DNA of 64,000 nt from assembly GCF_018446385.1 (NCBI RefSeq), contig NC_056004.1:27162492-27226491 (forward strand), in the 5' to 3' direction. This document shows positions 1 through 11,353 of this stretch, in pieces. Position numbers and translations under genes: made by a program. A model generated the notes under the pieces. It was not told where the DNA came from and searched no databases. It was given only the letters and a program-made list of their open reading frames with translations. This stretch comes from Zingiber officinale. Taxonomy: Eukaryota; Streptophyta; Magnoliopsida; Zingiberales; Zingiberaceae. Every line of letters begins with the position of its first letter. Within the stretch, counting starts at the first letter, position 1.

Positions 1-1012
1 GGCACAAGAATGCCAACTTCTTTTCTGTAAAATCTGCATTTCTGGAGTTTCTGCACATTACTCATATCTGACTTCTAAAGCTTAGAATACATCTTGATAC
101 TCTTTGAATGCACTTGTACTTCTTCAATTACAATCCCAATCCTATTTCCTTTCTTTTAATGTCGTAGCTCACTCATCTTCCAGTTTCAGTTTCAAAAATT
201 CCTTCATTAGAATTCCTTGACTACACAGAAGTAATTCTCAGATTGAATTCTGCACACTTCTTATGAGCCATCCATACATTCACAATACTCCATATCATGC
301 TCAAAAATCCAAGATCAATCTTCATGAAGCCATCAAAAACCTTCAAAACCTCCGATTTAATCCAAAACCTTCCCCCACACTTGAAATTTATCCATCTCAA
401 ACAATCCACTCATCAAGAAAATCAACCGAAACTCTCAATAAAAGTTTGACAAACAAAGAGATTCAAGAATTATAATGCTAGATAAAAATGTTTCAAGAAA
501 ATTGTGGAGAAAGAAATGGAAAATATGATGGAACAAAAATGACAAATATCCTTTATTTTCTTGCATACATATGCCATTGTGATTTTGAAAAGAAGCAAAG
601 CAAGTTCTAGAGTTTCAATTGCTATGAGTGCATGCCACACAAGAGAAAATAATAGTGTATAGGCTTTAAGTGGTCCTCTCTAGGTATTTTTATTGCACTC
701 AAGCTCAATTGATCAAATTGGAATCCACCACCAACTTAACCAATATCAAGTAAGTAGAGCATCCAATCATGTCACATGACCTAAAATTGATGATCAAATT
801 TAAGAGACTTTTACCATCTTAAAAGTATCACTAGAAAAATTCATGGAGAATTTTATTCAAATGACATGCTATGTATACCAAACTAAATGCAAAGTATGGA
901 AGCAAATGTGGAAATAAAATGCAAAATGTAAAAACAAAGTGCAAATGCAAAGTATGAAACTAAAGAAACGTATAAAGAATTTATTAGATAAAAACTAAAC
1001 ACAAAGCATGAA
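1..1012 (-). other. Internal region of an LTR element cut by the window edge
   Basis: No domain is recognised here. Position relative to the tRNA-Asp primer site at 2158-2174 makes this the internal part of the minus-strand element whose LTR starts at 2180. The only open frames are short and lack known motifs. The rest of the element lies left of the window. Confidence 0.45.
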
Positions 1013-2014
1013 TTAAAATGCAAGAGCAAGCAAAATTAGAACCAACTCCCTTTTCATTCTCGGTGGTTGAAGAAGGTTTAGAAGAAGTATCCACCCCGGA
1101 AGTGGAGTAATCATGCTTCCACTCAAATTCTTCTTATTAATCATTTTTCCCTTCACCATTCTTTCTGGAGGTCTTAATCGGTTCAGTTTTAGCACCCACT
1201 CCGGGAGCTTGTGTTCTCCTACAACATCAATAAAAGAAAATACATCCCACATGCATGTGGGGTAAAAAGAAAATAGGAGAATATTAGTGTGGGTAAAATA
1301 TATATCAAGAATTGCATCACAACTAATAAAATCAACAATTGGTACCTCTATACAATTCTCTAAAAAAATATACAAAATACTCACCTTGTCATCTTGAAAG
1401 GTACCTGGAGTGGTGTTTATTACGTCTTCCTCATCAAGTAAATTCTCAGACTCTAGTTCTGGTGAATGTGCATCTCCATGTAGTGATTCTTGGGTGCTTG
1501 GCTCCGTAGCACAAGTCCCTACACTTACATCTTCAATTCTTGATGATTCTTGAGGTAATGCTTCCAGTAAGCAATCCCCTACACTTAAATCATCTTTTGC
1601 AATAATACCTGCATCATTCACAACATCTAGAGCAACATCATTATTAGTAGAATCAAAAATAGGTTCAACTACATCATCATCACAAATTAAACTAGAAAAT
1701 TCTTGTGAAGAAATAGATGCAGTGTCAGGCCTGACAAAATCACTACTCTCCATCTCTCCACTGGAGCTCTGTGCTTGTAACTGGTTGATGGATGATGCAA
1801 TTTGATCTAACTGACTCTGTATGTTTTGTATCCTTGAAAATTGTTGCTCTTGATGCTCACTCATTTGATGCATAACTTCATTGAATTTCGAAACTGACTC
1901 TGCAAATTTTTCTTGTACATCCTCGTACCTATTCCGTTGCTCCATAGGTAGGTAGTACTGAGGCTAATAATAATAGCTCTCCCTCCAATCTCCAAAATGC
2001 TGATATGGATCCAT
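1013..2014 (-). pseudogene. Gag-position ORF of a probably non-autonomous LTR element
   Basis: The reading frame starts at an ATG at 2014, about 140 bases after the primer site. It is broken by one stop shortly before the methionine at 1945, then stays open for 310 codons. The protein is hydrophilic and acidic. Residues 1-60 of the open part form a likely coiled coil with the heptad-like run IQSQLDQIASSINQLQAQ. The C-terminal part carries two related segments (LPEWVLKLNRLRPPE and LPGWILLLNLLQPP). I see no CCHC zinc knuckle, protease or polymerase, so it sits where Gag should be but is not a typical Gag. The function is unknown; its place in the element is an inference from the primer site. 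Confidence 0.5.
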
Positions 2015-2157
2015 GGTCAAATAAATTTCCTGTTCTTACACTGAAACACTAGCAAATAAAATTAGAAGACTCAGGAACAAATAAAATCAACACATGGATA
2101 TATAATCATGAAAGCAATCAAACAACAATCCTAAAATTACCAAACATTGCATATTTT

Positions 2158-2174
2158 CCCCGGCAACGGCGCCA
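2158..2174 (-). other. Primer binding site complementary to tRNA-Asp
   Basis: On the minus strand this reads TGGCGCCGTTGCCGGGG, the complement of the 3' end of plant tRNA-Asp including CCA. It lies five bases beyond the LTR border at 2180. tRNA-Asp priming is known for Ty3-type lineages such as Athila. It fixes the element's direction (minus) and its LTR border. Confidence 0.85.
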
Positions 2175-2179
2175 AAATT

Positions 2180-3706
2180 TGATAAGGCGAATCTGTCACA
2201 TCCGCTAATCAAATTGTACAAATGTATTTCCACTGAATCCCTTAATTTCGCAATAATGTTGTAGTAACGAGCCCAGGATCGCTCTCGAGGAACCAACAGT
2301 ATGATGTAATTTAGGATTGTATTTTTATTCCTATTTTTGGGGTTTTCGATATAAAAATGAAATGGGGGGATTTAAGCTTGAATTTAAATCTAACAAATGA
2401 AAAGCATAGCGAATAAAGAAATTAATCTAATGCACAAATAAAACCTACCTATGTGCCAATAATCAAACCTTAACGCATTGTCACTCCTACATTGAGATTA
2501 AATTATTGACACACTTAAACTAAGGAATGAAATACAAGATGCAAATAAATCTGATCTACAACACCAATTAAAACCCTAGCTTGAATTTAAACTCTAAACA
2601 CTTAACCAAGCAACAAATTAAAATTAAACTAAGCTTCAACAAGGAAAGAAATGCTAACTACTTGCATAAAAATATACCAAAACATAAGAGTAATCTATTC
2701 TAAGTTACAAAAAAATAATAAAAGTGAACTAAACCCTAACCAATCCAATCTCACAATCAATCTCACCAAACTTCACACTCAAGCCGTCACACAAGAGTGC
2801 CAAAGTCGAGACCACCCAACTTTGGACCTTAGTGGAGCATCTCAGCTGCGTCTCAGTTCTAGGTATACTCAGCAACGCCGACGGACCACCCCCGACGAGC
2901 TAAGAACATCCCAAAACCCAAAAATGCCAAAAATGATGGAAATCTACATCCCAGAGCTCTCTGGATCTGAAGTGAAAATGTGGACTGCGGATGAGCGTCG
3001 GATGAAGCTCAATAACTCCGGCGGACCACCTCCAAGCGTCACTGAATGGAATTGGAGCGCAGATTTGGAAGACCACCTCCAAATCTGGAGAAAACAGAGA
3101 ACTCGCCGTGAGCAGATTTCCGCCGGAGAGAACACTCTCCGATGGCTCCAGATGATCGGGATGACACCGTCGAGAAGTACTCTACCGAGATTGAAGCTCG
3201 GGAAATTGATCGGAGAAGGAATGAGGCCGAAATCCGGAAGAAGTCGCGCGTCGGGACGAAGCTGCGCTGTGGAGGATCGATCAAGGCACTGTAGCACTGT
3301 AGCTTCTCTTTTGAATCAGATCAGGATCTGATCGGACGAATGGGATTAATTTGGAGCTAAATCAATATGCTGAAATAAGTAATGGAGGATATCATTAGAC
3401 TCCTCACATCCTAAAAAATTCACATGACTTGAAATGAGTCCAATCATACTTGTCTATATTCATAGTGGATTTCAAAACCTATTGATGGATCTGATCAGTC
3501 CGATTGGACTCATTTAAAGTCCTATGATTTTCTGAAGTTGGTAGGAGTCTAAAAGTGTCCTCCATTGCTTATTTATATTTCTCCGGATGTGTTACAATGT
3601 TATGCTAACTTTCATCTAGAACGTGATATTGATCTCTGGGAAATTAGACCCACGTTGAGCCTGATCTAAATCAGACCAGGCTCAAAGATCTGATTGGACT
3701 CATTTC
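2180..3706 (-). mobile_element. 5' LTR of the outer Ty3-type element, left piece
   Basis: The LTR border is the TG/CA next to the tRNA-Asp primer site. The segment includes a GC-richer stretch (about 2800-3300) with a long plus-strand open frame and no domain. The LTR is split at 3706 by the SIRE-like element: ATTTC at 3702-3706 is repeated at 34088-34092. Sequence resembling 3480-3700 continues at 34093, which supports the two pieces being one LTR. Confidence 0.65.
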
Positions 3707-5144
3707 TGTTAGGATCGACTGAGTTAAAAGGAGGTGAATAGTTCGCTTCGATTTTTTGATCTCCTTAGTTGCACAACAAAAACTTAGAAGCAATGCTAAC
3801 TCCTTGTGTTTACTTGGTATTCACCTCACTGAGATGACTAATCCAAGGATCCATACCACGATCACAACATCCACTATAAACTTCTCCTTCTCGGAACAAC
3901 TCCAATGTTGGAGAAACCTTATACGGTTTACAACTCTCTCTCAAATGAAATATCTCACAAGTAAGAAGAAGAGAAGAGACTAGGATTTTGGTGCAGCTTC
4001 TTCTTCTTTGAGTAGGTTGAGGATGTAGCAACGATGAGAACTTGTGCACTTGAACTTGAGCACTTGTGAGCAATGTAATAGTTATTCTTCTTTGTGTCCT
4101 AATCGCTCCTTTTGAATACTTCGAAATCTAGCCGTTTCTCAGCTTTTTGTCACCTCTAATCAATTAGAAGGAAATCTCAATCAATTACAGATTTTCTGAC
4201 TTTTCCATTGAACGGTCACTGACTTAATCAACGGCTGAGATTACTCCATTTTGAATCCTAATCAATTGGTGGGAGTCTTCAATCAATTGGTATCCTTAAT
4301 CGATTGAGCAATCAATTTGGCACTGTTCTTTTCTCTCGAAGAAAACCTTCCAATCGACTAAACTAATCAATTGGCCATGCTTAATCGATTTGGCAGCTTT
4401 CTATGAGTTCGCAGGTAGCCTCTGATCAATTGCACCAATTGATTAGGTCAGTGCTTAATCAATTAGATAATTCTTCTATGCATCATAGAAAACCCTAATC
4501 GATTGCACGAATCAATTAGGATAGTCGTAATTGATTGGGAAATTGATTTGACACCTCTTCTATAAGTCACAGAAAGACCCTGATCAATTGCACCAATCGA
4601 TCAGAAACTCTCTGTGCATCACAACGTTCTAATCGATTAGACTTTTGCCTAATTGATTCGTTAATCAATTTGGAACCATTGAATGCTTGCGATGATCAAT
4701 TACCAATCAATTGCTAAACACATCAACCAATTTCAATTAATTACCTCATGCTAGAAACCTCCAATTCCCTGGACTTTGTGCCTAGAGTTTCCTCATCTCC
4801 GGGTCTTCATCTACCCTAGCATTTAATCTTGTCGGGTTTCTACCATTTGCCAAGAATTCATTCCTCGACTTTCTTGGACTTCTCTTGCCTTGCATTTGGT
4901 CTTCTAACCTGCAAGGACTTCATCTTACCAAGAATCTGACCCTTGACCTTCTTGGACTTCTCTTACTTTGCATATGGTCTTCCAACCTACAAGGATTTCA
5001 TCTTGCCAAGAATTCAGCCCTTGACCTTTTTAGACATTCTCTTATCCTGCAAACTTGTAACTCAAGTTAGATCCAACATATTAACCTAAACTAAATAATT
5101 AACAATCATTGAAACTTCTCATCTAGGACATGATTGCACCAACA
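3707..5144 (-). repeat. 3' LTR of the SIRE-like element
   Basis: This LTR of about 1.44 kb is homologous to 32610-34087. The internal border at 5145 follows a degenerate purine tract on the minus strand (AAAAATGGAAAAATTG). The middle (about 4130-4740) is packed with variants of AATCAATTG and AATCGATTG, often as near-palindromic pairs separated by a few bases. Confidence 0.85.
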
Positions 5145-7130
5145 ATTTTTCCATTTTTGATATTTGACAATCTGTTTAAGTTTATGCTAATTTTCAATAT
5201 ATAATATTATTAAGATGTATGATGGACATAAGAATTGCAATCAACATGAATTAATCAACAAGCATCATGTCATAAGAACTAAGAATCATGAACTTAAATA
5301 CACTAAGTTTCCCCTTTGTCAAATATCAAAATGAAGTTAATACAAAGAAAGACAATAATGCTAATGAGCTCCCCCTCTATATGTGCACCCAAAGGAAATT
5401 GACACACCCTAAAACATATAGAAACATAAACATAATCAAAACAATGACACTTCCCCAAACCAATGAACGATAGAATAGACCCACGTGTCATGTAAGCAAA
5501 CACTTAGTAATGGAATAACAAAATGAAGTATACCTCCGTCACAACATAAATCCATAAACATAGCATATATGATATATATCACCTACAAAGATTAACTTCA
5601 ATATAACAAAAACATCCAAACACAAAATAAACATCCATACAAGGAGCGTGGACTACATATGTCAAAGTGAGACATAGAAATCAACAATATCATCATGAGT
5701 AGGGCCCGTATCCACTAGGGGGTCAACAACACTAGGAGGAGCGTCAATCACAGGAGGGATAACACTTGCTGGAGGAGGCGGTTGAGGAGGAGGATGGCCT
5801 GACATCCACGAGCATACTAGATCAGTCAAGGAATCAATGTTCGTCTATAGATTAATCTGTCAGTGCCTTATGGTCACAAGCTCAATGTGCACCTCAGCCA
5901 TCTCAAGAGCACGATCCATGCGCATATCCTTGAAGCGGGTATCCATAGTCTCCTCGAACTCCAGAACATGAGATCAGAGATCATCATCATTGCTATACAC
6001 ATCGTCATCATCATCATCGTCTTGAGTTGCTACCGCTGGAGCCCCAATCGGTGCCTGCTCTATAGCTCATAGTCGTGACCCCTCACCCAAGCGACAACCG
6101 TCAACCCATCTCACGGTATCCCCCTCGGCCTCAATTCTAGCTAATGAGAAGGTTCGAGCCGAGACCCTTGAATACTTCTTTGTCATCTGCTCCACCCTGC
6201 CACGTGAGACATCGATGCGCAAAGATGCTAACCACTCCGTGATGATATGTCTAAAGGGCATATGAACAGTATCATAGATAAGCGTGACAAAGTGAGTGAT
6301 GCAATGGAAAACGTTCAATGCAATGTTGATGTCAAGGGAATGACGGAGAGTGTATAGCATGAAAAGGTGAGAGGATCGAATAACAACTAGGGCACGAGTC
6401 ACAATAGGTAACAAGCAATTGATAATAACTTTGAACAAAGCATTGTCCCGTGGGGATGTCCCAAGTGTCGAGAAACTTTGATAGCGGCCCTAGGGCAGCT
6501 GGATGAGGCTGTCGGTAGATATACTCATAGATAGAAGACAAAGAGATATGGTCAAAAGGCGGAGGCAGGATATCTGGTAAGGTGGGATAAAAAATAAGAG
6601 CATCCATGGATGGACGACAATGTAGCAACTCTTGAAGAATAGTGGGAGAAAAGTTGATATTTCATTATGCAATGAGAGTACGATATGTCGAGTCCACACT
6701 AGGATGCAAATTATTATAGAATTCGTTAACTAATGATTCATTGATAGGATGCTCACAATAGACAAGCTTTTGCAACTGATAGTGGGCAATGATCCGAACT
6801 ACATCGTTACAGTGATGACGGAAGAAGGCCGGGTCAATTGACCAAGCCAGAATAAGTTTGAACTTTTTTGAATTAAAAGCATGTTGAAGAAAAGCATTTG
6901 GAAAGTGAGAGTCAGTAGGTGATTGATGGTGACGGGATGAACCCTCACCTGACTCTACTTGTTTTTGTTTCTTCCTAATGTTAAGGAAAGAATGCACCAA
7001 AAATACATGAGAAATGATAGTAATGAGATGGAATGATGCATGAATGAGATGCCAAATAAACCGATTAGCAAAGTGGGCACAAAGACATAAACAACAATGT
7101 AGGGATTAGGGTTTTACCTTGGTGGCGGCA
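5145..7130 (-). pseudogene. Third ORF downstream of pol in the SIRE-like element, broken
   Basis: Several overlapping minus-strand frames (7000-6665, 6699-6332, 6438-6067) together read as one frameshifted protein. The first piece contains SFLNIRKKQKQVESGEGSS and then a segment with HPINESLVNEFYNNL. This resembles the so-called putative plant transposon protein domain found downstream of pol in plant retroelements; that match is from memory. A proline- and glutamine-type tail follows near 5850-5700. The piece from 5145 to about 5660 shows nothing coding. Its role is unknown. Confidence 0.5.
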
Positions 7131-7570
7131 TTGTTTGCCCAACAAAGTGAATGGGAAGAGAGAAGGACTTAGCCGACACCACACCGGTGAAAGTAGTTAT
7201 CGGAACCACACCAACACTAAAATCCTAGGTTTGAGTATAGGGAGAGGCTATAACCGGGATCGGGAGGTTGAGAGAGAAAAAATAAAAACCCAAGAGAAGC
7301 CTTGTACTGTAGTGACCTAAACGACATAAACACCATCGGAGAGATGTTGAAGATGAGAGATGACACCAACAAAAGTATCAGAGGTTTTAGGGCTCGAGAG
7401 AAAGAGAGAAAATAAAACAAGTAAATAAATAGAGCAGTTAGGGCACGGGGTTTAAGTCGAGATTATGAATCGATTATACCAATTGATTAAATGAGTTTTA
7501 ATCGATTGTCTAATCGATTTAGATCGATTATGTGTGCGAAAAACTAAACCCCAATCGATTGATTCAATTG

Positions 7571-7830
7571 ATTCGTATGATCATAATTGATCAAGTGATC
7601 AATTCAACAAGTTTCTGTTCGTGCAACAAAATGATTCCTAATCAATTAACCAATCTGATTAGTTATTACTAATCTATTGATTCAATCGATTTATTCATTG
7701 ATTAGTATGATCGTAATTGATCAGGTGATCAATTCAACAAGTTTCTGTTCTCGCAACAAAATGATTCCTAATCAATTAACCAATCCGATTAGTCATTACT
7801 AATCTATTGATTCAATCGATTTATGTGCGG
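7571..7830. repeat. 130-bp tandem duplication inside the SIRE-like element
   Basis: Two adjacent copies with a period of 130 bases share the marker word CAACAAGTTTCTGTTC at about 7605 and 7735. Both are rich in AATCAATT and AATCGATT words, the same words that fill this element's LTRs. The surrounding 7130-8440 stretch is otherwise non-coding. Confidence 0.8.
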
Positions 7831-8448
7831 TAATCGATTGATCCAATCGATCACTGTATCTGAATATCTGATTTCAATTTCAGATTGGAATTCAAAAAAT
7901 CATAAATGATTCTACAAGTATCGAAAATCATGAAATTTTATGTAAGCATTACTTATGTCATATATTATCAAGGAAAAATAGTTTCCTGTGAAAATACATT
8001 CATTTTCAAAGATAGATACAAAATTAGAAACCATTAAAAATTAATATTTTACTATACTTTGTATCTAACTAATCAATAGTGACTTCTATCGAAAAATATA
8101 CTTCACCAAGGTTTTCACAAATCATTTTGAAATGTTTTTCAAAACACAATTTCCAACCATAATTTTTGCGCTAAATGCACATGATTTGTACACTTGTTTT
8201 CCTCATGATTGGACAAATGAATGATCCATGAAAAATTCAATCTTCTCGACCAAATTAATGTATCATAACAAGAATTATAACCAAAAGAATTGTCCCTAAC
8301 ATATCATGCCCATCTAACCATATCAAAGGAATAATCAAGGGAAATCCTATGTTTATGCGAGACACAAAATAAAGGTTAAGTGAACTTTAAGAATTTATAT
8401 CTTTGAAATGATCATGAAGGGTTATGGTCTAGTCAACATAACACATTC

Positions 8449-9200
8449 TCAATTTTCTCGAAGAAAACTAAATTCAACTTCAAAAAGAGGTTTGGTGAAA
8501 ATGTCGGCTAAGTCTGATTTTGACTTAATATAATTAAGAATAATATCACCTCGAGTCACATGATCACGAATAAAATGATGTTCAACCTCAATGTGTTTTG
8601 TTCTTGAATGGTGAGCTGGATATTTAGTTACGTTTATGGTACTCACATTATCATAAAGAACTTGAACATTTTTGTAAGTTTATAATCTTCTAAAGTATGG
8701 GTCATTCACAATAATTGTGATACACACTCTCGCATAGCGATATATTCTACTTTAGTTGTGGAGAGAGCTACACAATGTTAAGCTACGGTGGTTCGATATT
8801 TAACCCTAGTGGTTACTCAACATAGACTTCTCCCTTAATAAAATTATTTAAAAAAACTGATTTCGTGTCTATTTGATATAACTTAAATCCTTTATAAGCG
8901 GCTAATGCTAACATCATCCTAATAGACTCCAATCGAGTTACGGGTGCATAAGTTTCATCATAACTAACCCTTCTACTTAATTAAAGTCTCTAGCGACTAA
9001 TCTAACTTTATTTTTACAACCACTCCCATATCATCGAGTTTGTTCCTAAAGACCCATTTTGTATCAATAATTAATTTTTCTTTGGACCTAGAACTAAGTC
9101 CTAGACTTGACTTCTCTCAAATTGAGAGAATTCATCTTACATTTCTAAAATCCAATCTGGATCAAGCAAGGCATCATCAATGGTTTTTGGTTTAATTTGA
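8449..9200 (-). pseudogene. RT/RNase H remnant of the SIRE-like element
   Basis: The C-terminal end carries the copia RNase H signature HHSRTKHIEVEHHFIRDHV followed by a segment with SDLADIFTKPL. Upstream (about 8690-8760) another frame reads VALSTTKVEYIAMRECV, the expected RNase H segment. Around 9000-9050 a frame contains KNKVRLVARDF, the start of the RT domain. The span is far too short for a full RT plus RNase H, so most of the RT core is deleted. Multiple stops and frameshifts are present. Confidence 0.75.
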
Positions 9201-9489
9201 GAAATTAGGGCTACTTGACTTCCTTCACTTCTAAAGTAAGATCGAGCTCTCAGTCCTTGTGTGGTATCTCCTATTACTTGATCTAAGAGATGATTTACAT
9301 GAATCCTAATAGATCTTGATTCTTGATTTGTTGTAATTTCGAGTTCAAGTGGTAAAGTTTCAATTTTCTCACTGTCACTCTCTTAGTTTTCTCCCCTTGA
9401 TCATTTCCTTCTTTTAATGTTAATTTCTCTAACTTAAATTATGATTTTTCATCATTTGTTCTAGTGGGATTTGAGGGAGGATTTTCTTT

Positions 9490-10405
9490 AAACACAACAT
9501 TTAATATTCAACTAATTTAGATCTTTTATTGTAGATTCGATATGCCTTGTTATGACTTAAGTAACCTACAAGAATACCCTCATTTGCCTTAGCGGAGATT
9601 TTTTCTAATTGATCTTTGGTGTTTGGAATGTAAACTTTATATCCAAGCACTCTAAGATGTTTAATTGTAAGTGGTGTACCAAATCATAACTCATGAGATA
9701 TTTTTCCTATAAATATATGTATTAATGCTCAATTTTGTACATAGCAAACTGTATTAATTGCTTCGGCCCATAGATAGCTATGAAGTAAATATTCATTTAA
9801 CAAACTCCTAGCGGCCTCTTACAAAACCCTATTTTTCCTCTCAATAACTCTATTTTGTTGAGGAGTTCTAGGGATGAAAAATTCATGTTTATACCCTTTT
9901 TTGATGCAAAAACTTGTGAACCTATCATTTTCAAATTCACTTGCATGATCACTTCTTATTTTATTTATCTTATGATTCTTCTCATTTTCTACCCTTTTAC
10001 AAAAAGCAATCAAGGTATCTAAAGTTTGATCCTTATGTTTCAAGAAAAATACCCATGTATATCTAGTGTAATCATCTACAATCACAAAGCAATACCTACT
10101 ATGATTTAAAGAAACATATCTATTACTATCAAACAAATCCATGTGAATGAGCTCCAATACATTTGAAGTGCTTACAACATTTTTACCTTTATGGGTAGGT
10201 TTAGTTTGCTTACCCATTTGACATGCATCACACATTTTGTCCTTTTGAAACTTCAACTTTGGTAATCCTTACACTAACTCTTTCTTTGAAAGCCTTTTGA
10301 TATTCCTTATATTGGTGTGAGCAAGTCTCCGGTACCAAAGCCAAGACTCCTCTTCTTTAGACATGAGACACTTAGCAAACATATTAGTAGCACCAAATAA
10401 ACAAC
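9490..10405 (-). pseudogene. Integrase region of the SIRE-like element
   Basis: Near 10390-10260 the pre-integrase domain is visible (WLWYRRLAHTNIRNIKRLSK). The core at 10256-9819 has a CDACQMGKQTK zinc-binding tail, then ELIHMDLFDS, IVDDYTRYTWVFFLK, KIRSDHASEFEN and TPQQNRVIERKNR. The acidic residues in these motifs match the D, D, E triad of retroviral-type integrases. Around 9790-9500 the C-terminal part continues in a broken frame (HLRVLGYKVYIPN and EGILVGYLSHNKAYRIYN). One stop separates the pre-integrase part from the core. The upstream end is cut by the Harbinger insertion at 10451. Confidence 0.85.
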
Positions 10406-10451
10406 TTGATAAATATTTCTTTTCTATGACCTATGAGTATAATGGTGTTTA

Positions 10452-10466
10452 GAGCATCCATATCAG
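10452..10466 (+). repeat. Left terminal inverted repeat of the Harbinger element
   Basis: GAGCATCCATATCAG, 14 of 15 identical to the right end in reverse complement. Weaker inverted similarity continues inward through AT-rich sequence resembling CTCTAAATTTAAGG. Confidence 0.9.
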
Positions 10467-10625
10467 TTTCCCTATCAATATCTCTAAAATTTAAGGTAAA
10501 CAATAAACTTTATTAAATTTAGAGAATATCTTTTTAATGCATGGTACACCAGCTACTCTATAATTTACCATATCTTCATTTATTTATTTTTATTTCTCTC
10601 TCCTCTATACTTTTTTATTATTATC

Positions 10626-10756
10626 TGTTGTGAGAAACAAGGGTAGATAAGTCTTTTTATCTTTTGTAAATAAGTTGATGCTTAGGGTTGTGTGGTTATA
10701 TAAACGATGTATTTCTCCTGAAATATGAATGATTTAAAAATCTCTTTATTACAACA
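10626..10756 (+). repeat. 5' LTR of the short-LTR copia element
   Basis: 131 bp with a TATA-like word (TTATATAAAC) near 10698. It differs from the 3' LTR only by one missing T in GATTTAAAAA. Confidence 0.95.
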
Positions 10757-10768
10757 TGGTATCAGAGC

Positions 10769-11353
10769 CCTAACCCTAGCCGCCACCGCCGGCGCATCTT
10801 CTTCCTCTCTGCCCTAGCGCCGACCAAGCTTTCCTCCTCCCTTCTTCATCGCTGCCTACTGGCCGCGCGTTTGGCCTCTGGTTTCCTGCTGCCGACCACA
10901 AGAGGCGCCTCTTGCTTCGCCGATCGCCTGCCGGTGGAACTGGAGAAGGCGAGAAGGGGAATGGCGCTCTCTCTGCTCCCGCACGAAGGGGAATGGCGCT
11001 CTCTCTGCTCGCGCACGAAGGGGAACGACGCTCTCTCTGCTCGCGCACGCGGACGCCCTCTCTGCTCGCGCACGCTCTCTCTTCTCGCGCACGCCCTCTC
11101 TTCTCGCGCACGCCGCGGACGCCATCTCTGCTCGCGCACGCCGCAGACGCCTCCCGTCCACCCAACGCCGCGGACGCTGCCACCGGGCAGAGCCACCAGC
11201 AGTAGCCTCCAGCAGTGTCGGACAGAAAGCACAAGAAGCTGCCTCCTGTTCCAGAGTTCTCTGCTTCCTGCACTTCCCCTTTCCTCTTCTCTTCAGCCTA
11301 GTCTGCTGCCGCCGCCCTTCTAGGAAAAAAAACTTTTTTTTTTTGTGATCTTA
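10769..11353 (+). repeat. GC-rich leader with tandem repeats between primer site and gag
   Basis: About 10960-11160 is made of diverged copies of a unit built on CTCTCTCTGCTCGCGCACG with linkers such as AAGGGGAATGGCG. The high GC content leaves open frames on both strands, but none has a domain. The leader ends with a run of A and T before the gag start. Confidence 0.75.

Noticed and set aside
2158-2174. Possible tRNA-Asp gene
   Set aside because: Only the last 17 bases match; no cloverleaf, and it borders an LTR, so it is a primer site.
2651-3331. 226-codon plus-strand ORF
   Set aside because: It lies inside the outer LTR, has no domain and overlaps equally open minus-strand frames in a GC-richer stretch.
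10776-11323. Several long overlapping ORFs on both strands (up to 165 codons)
   Set aside because: They come from GC-rich tandem repeats in the copia leader; composition is arginine/alanine-rich with no domain.
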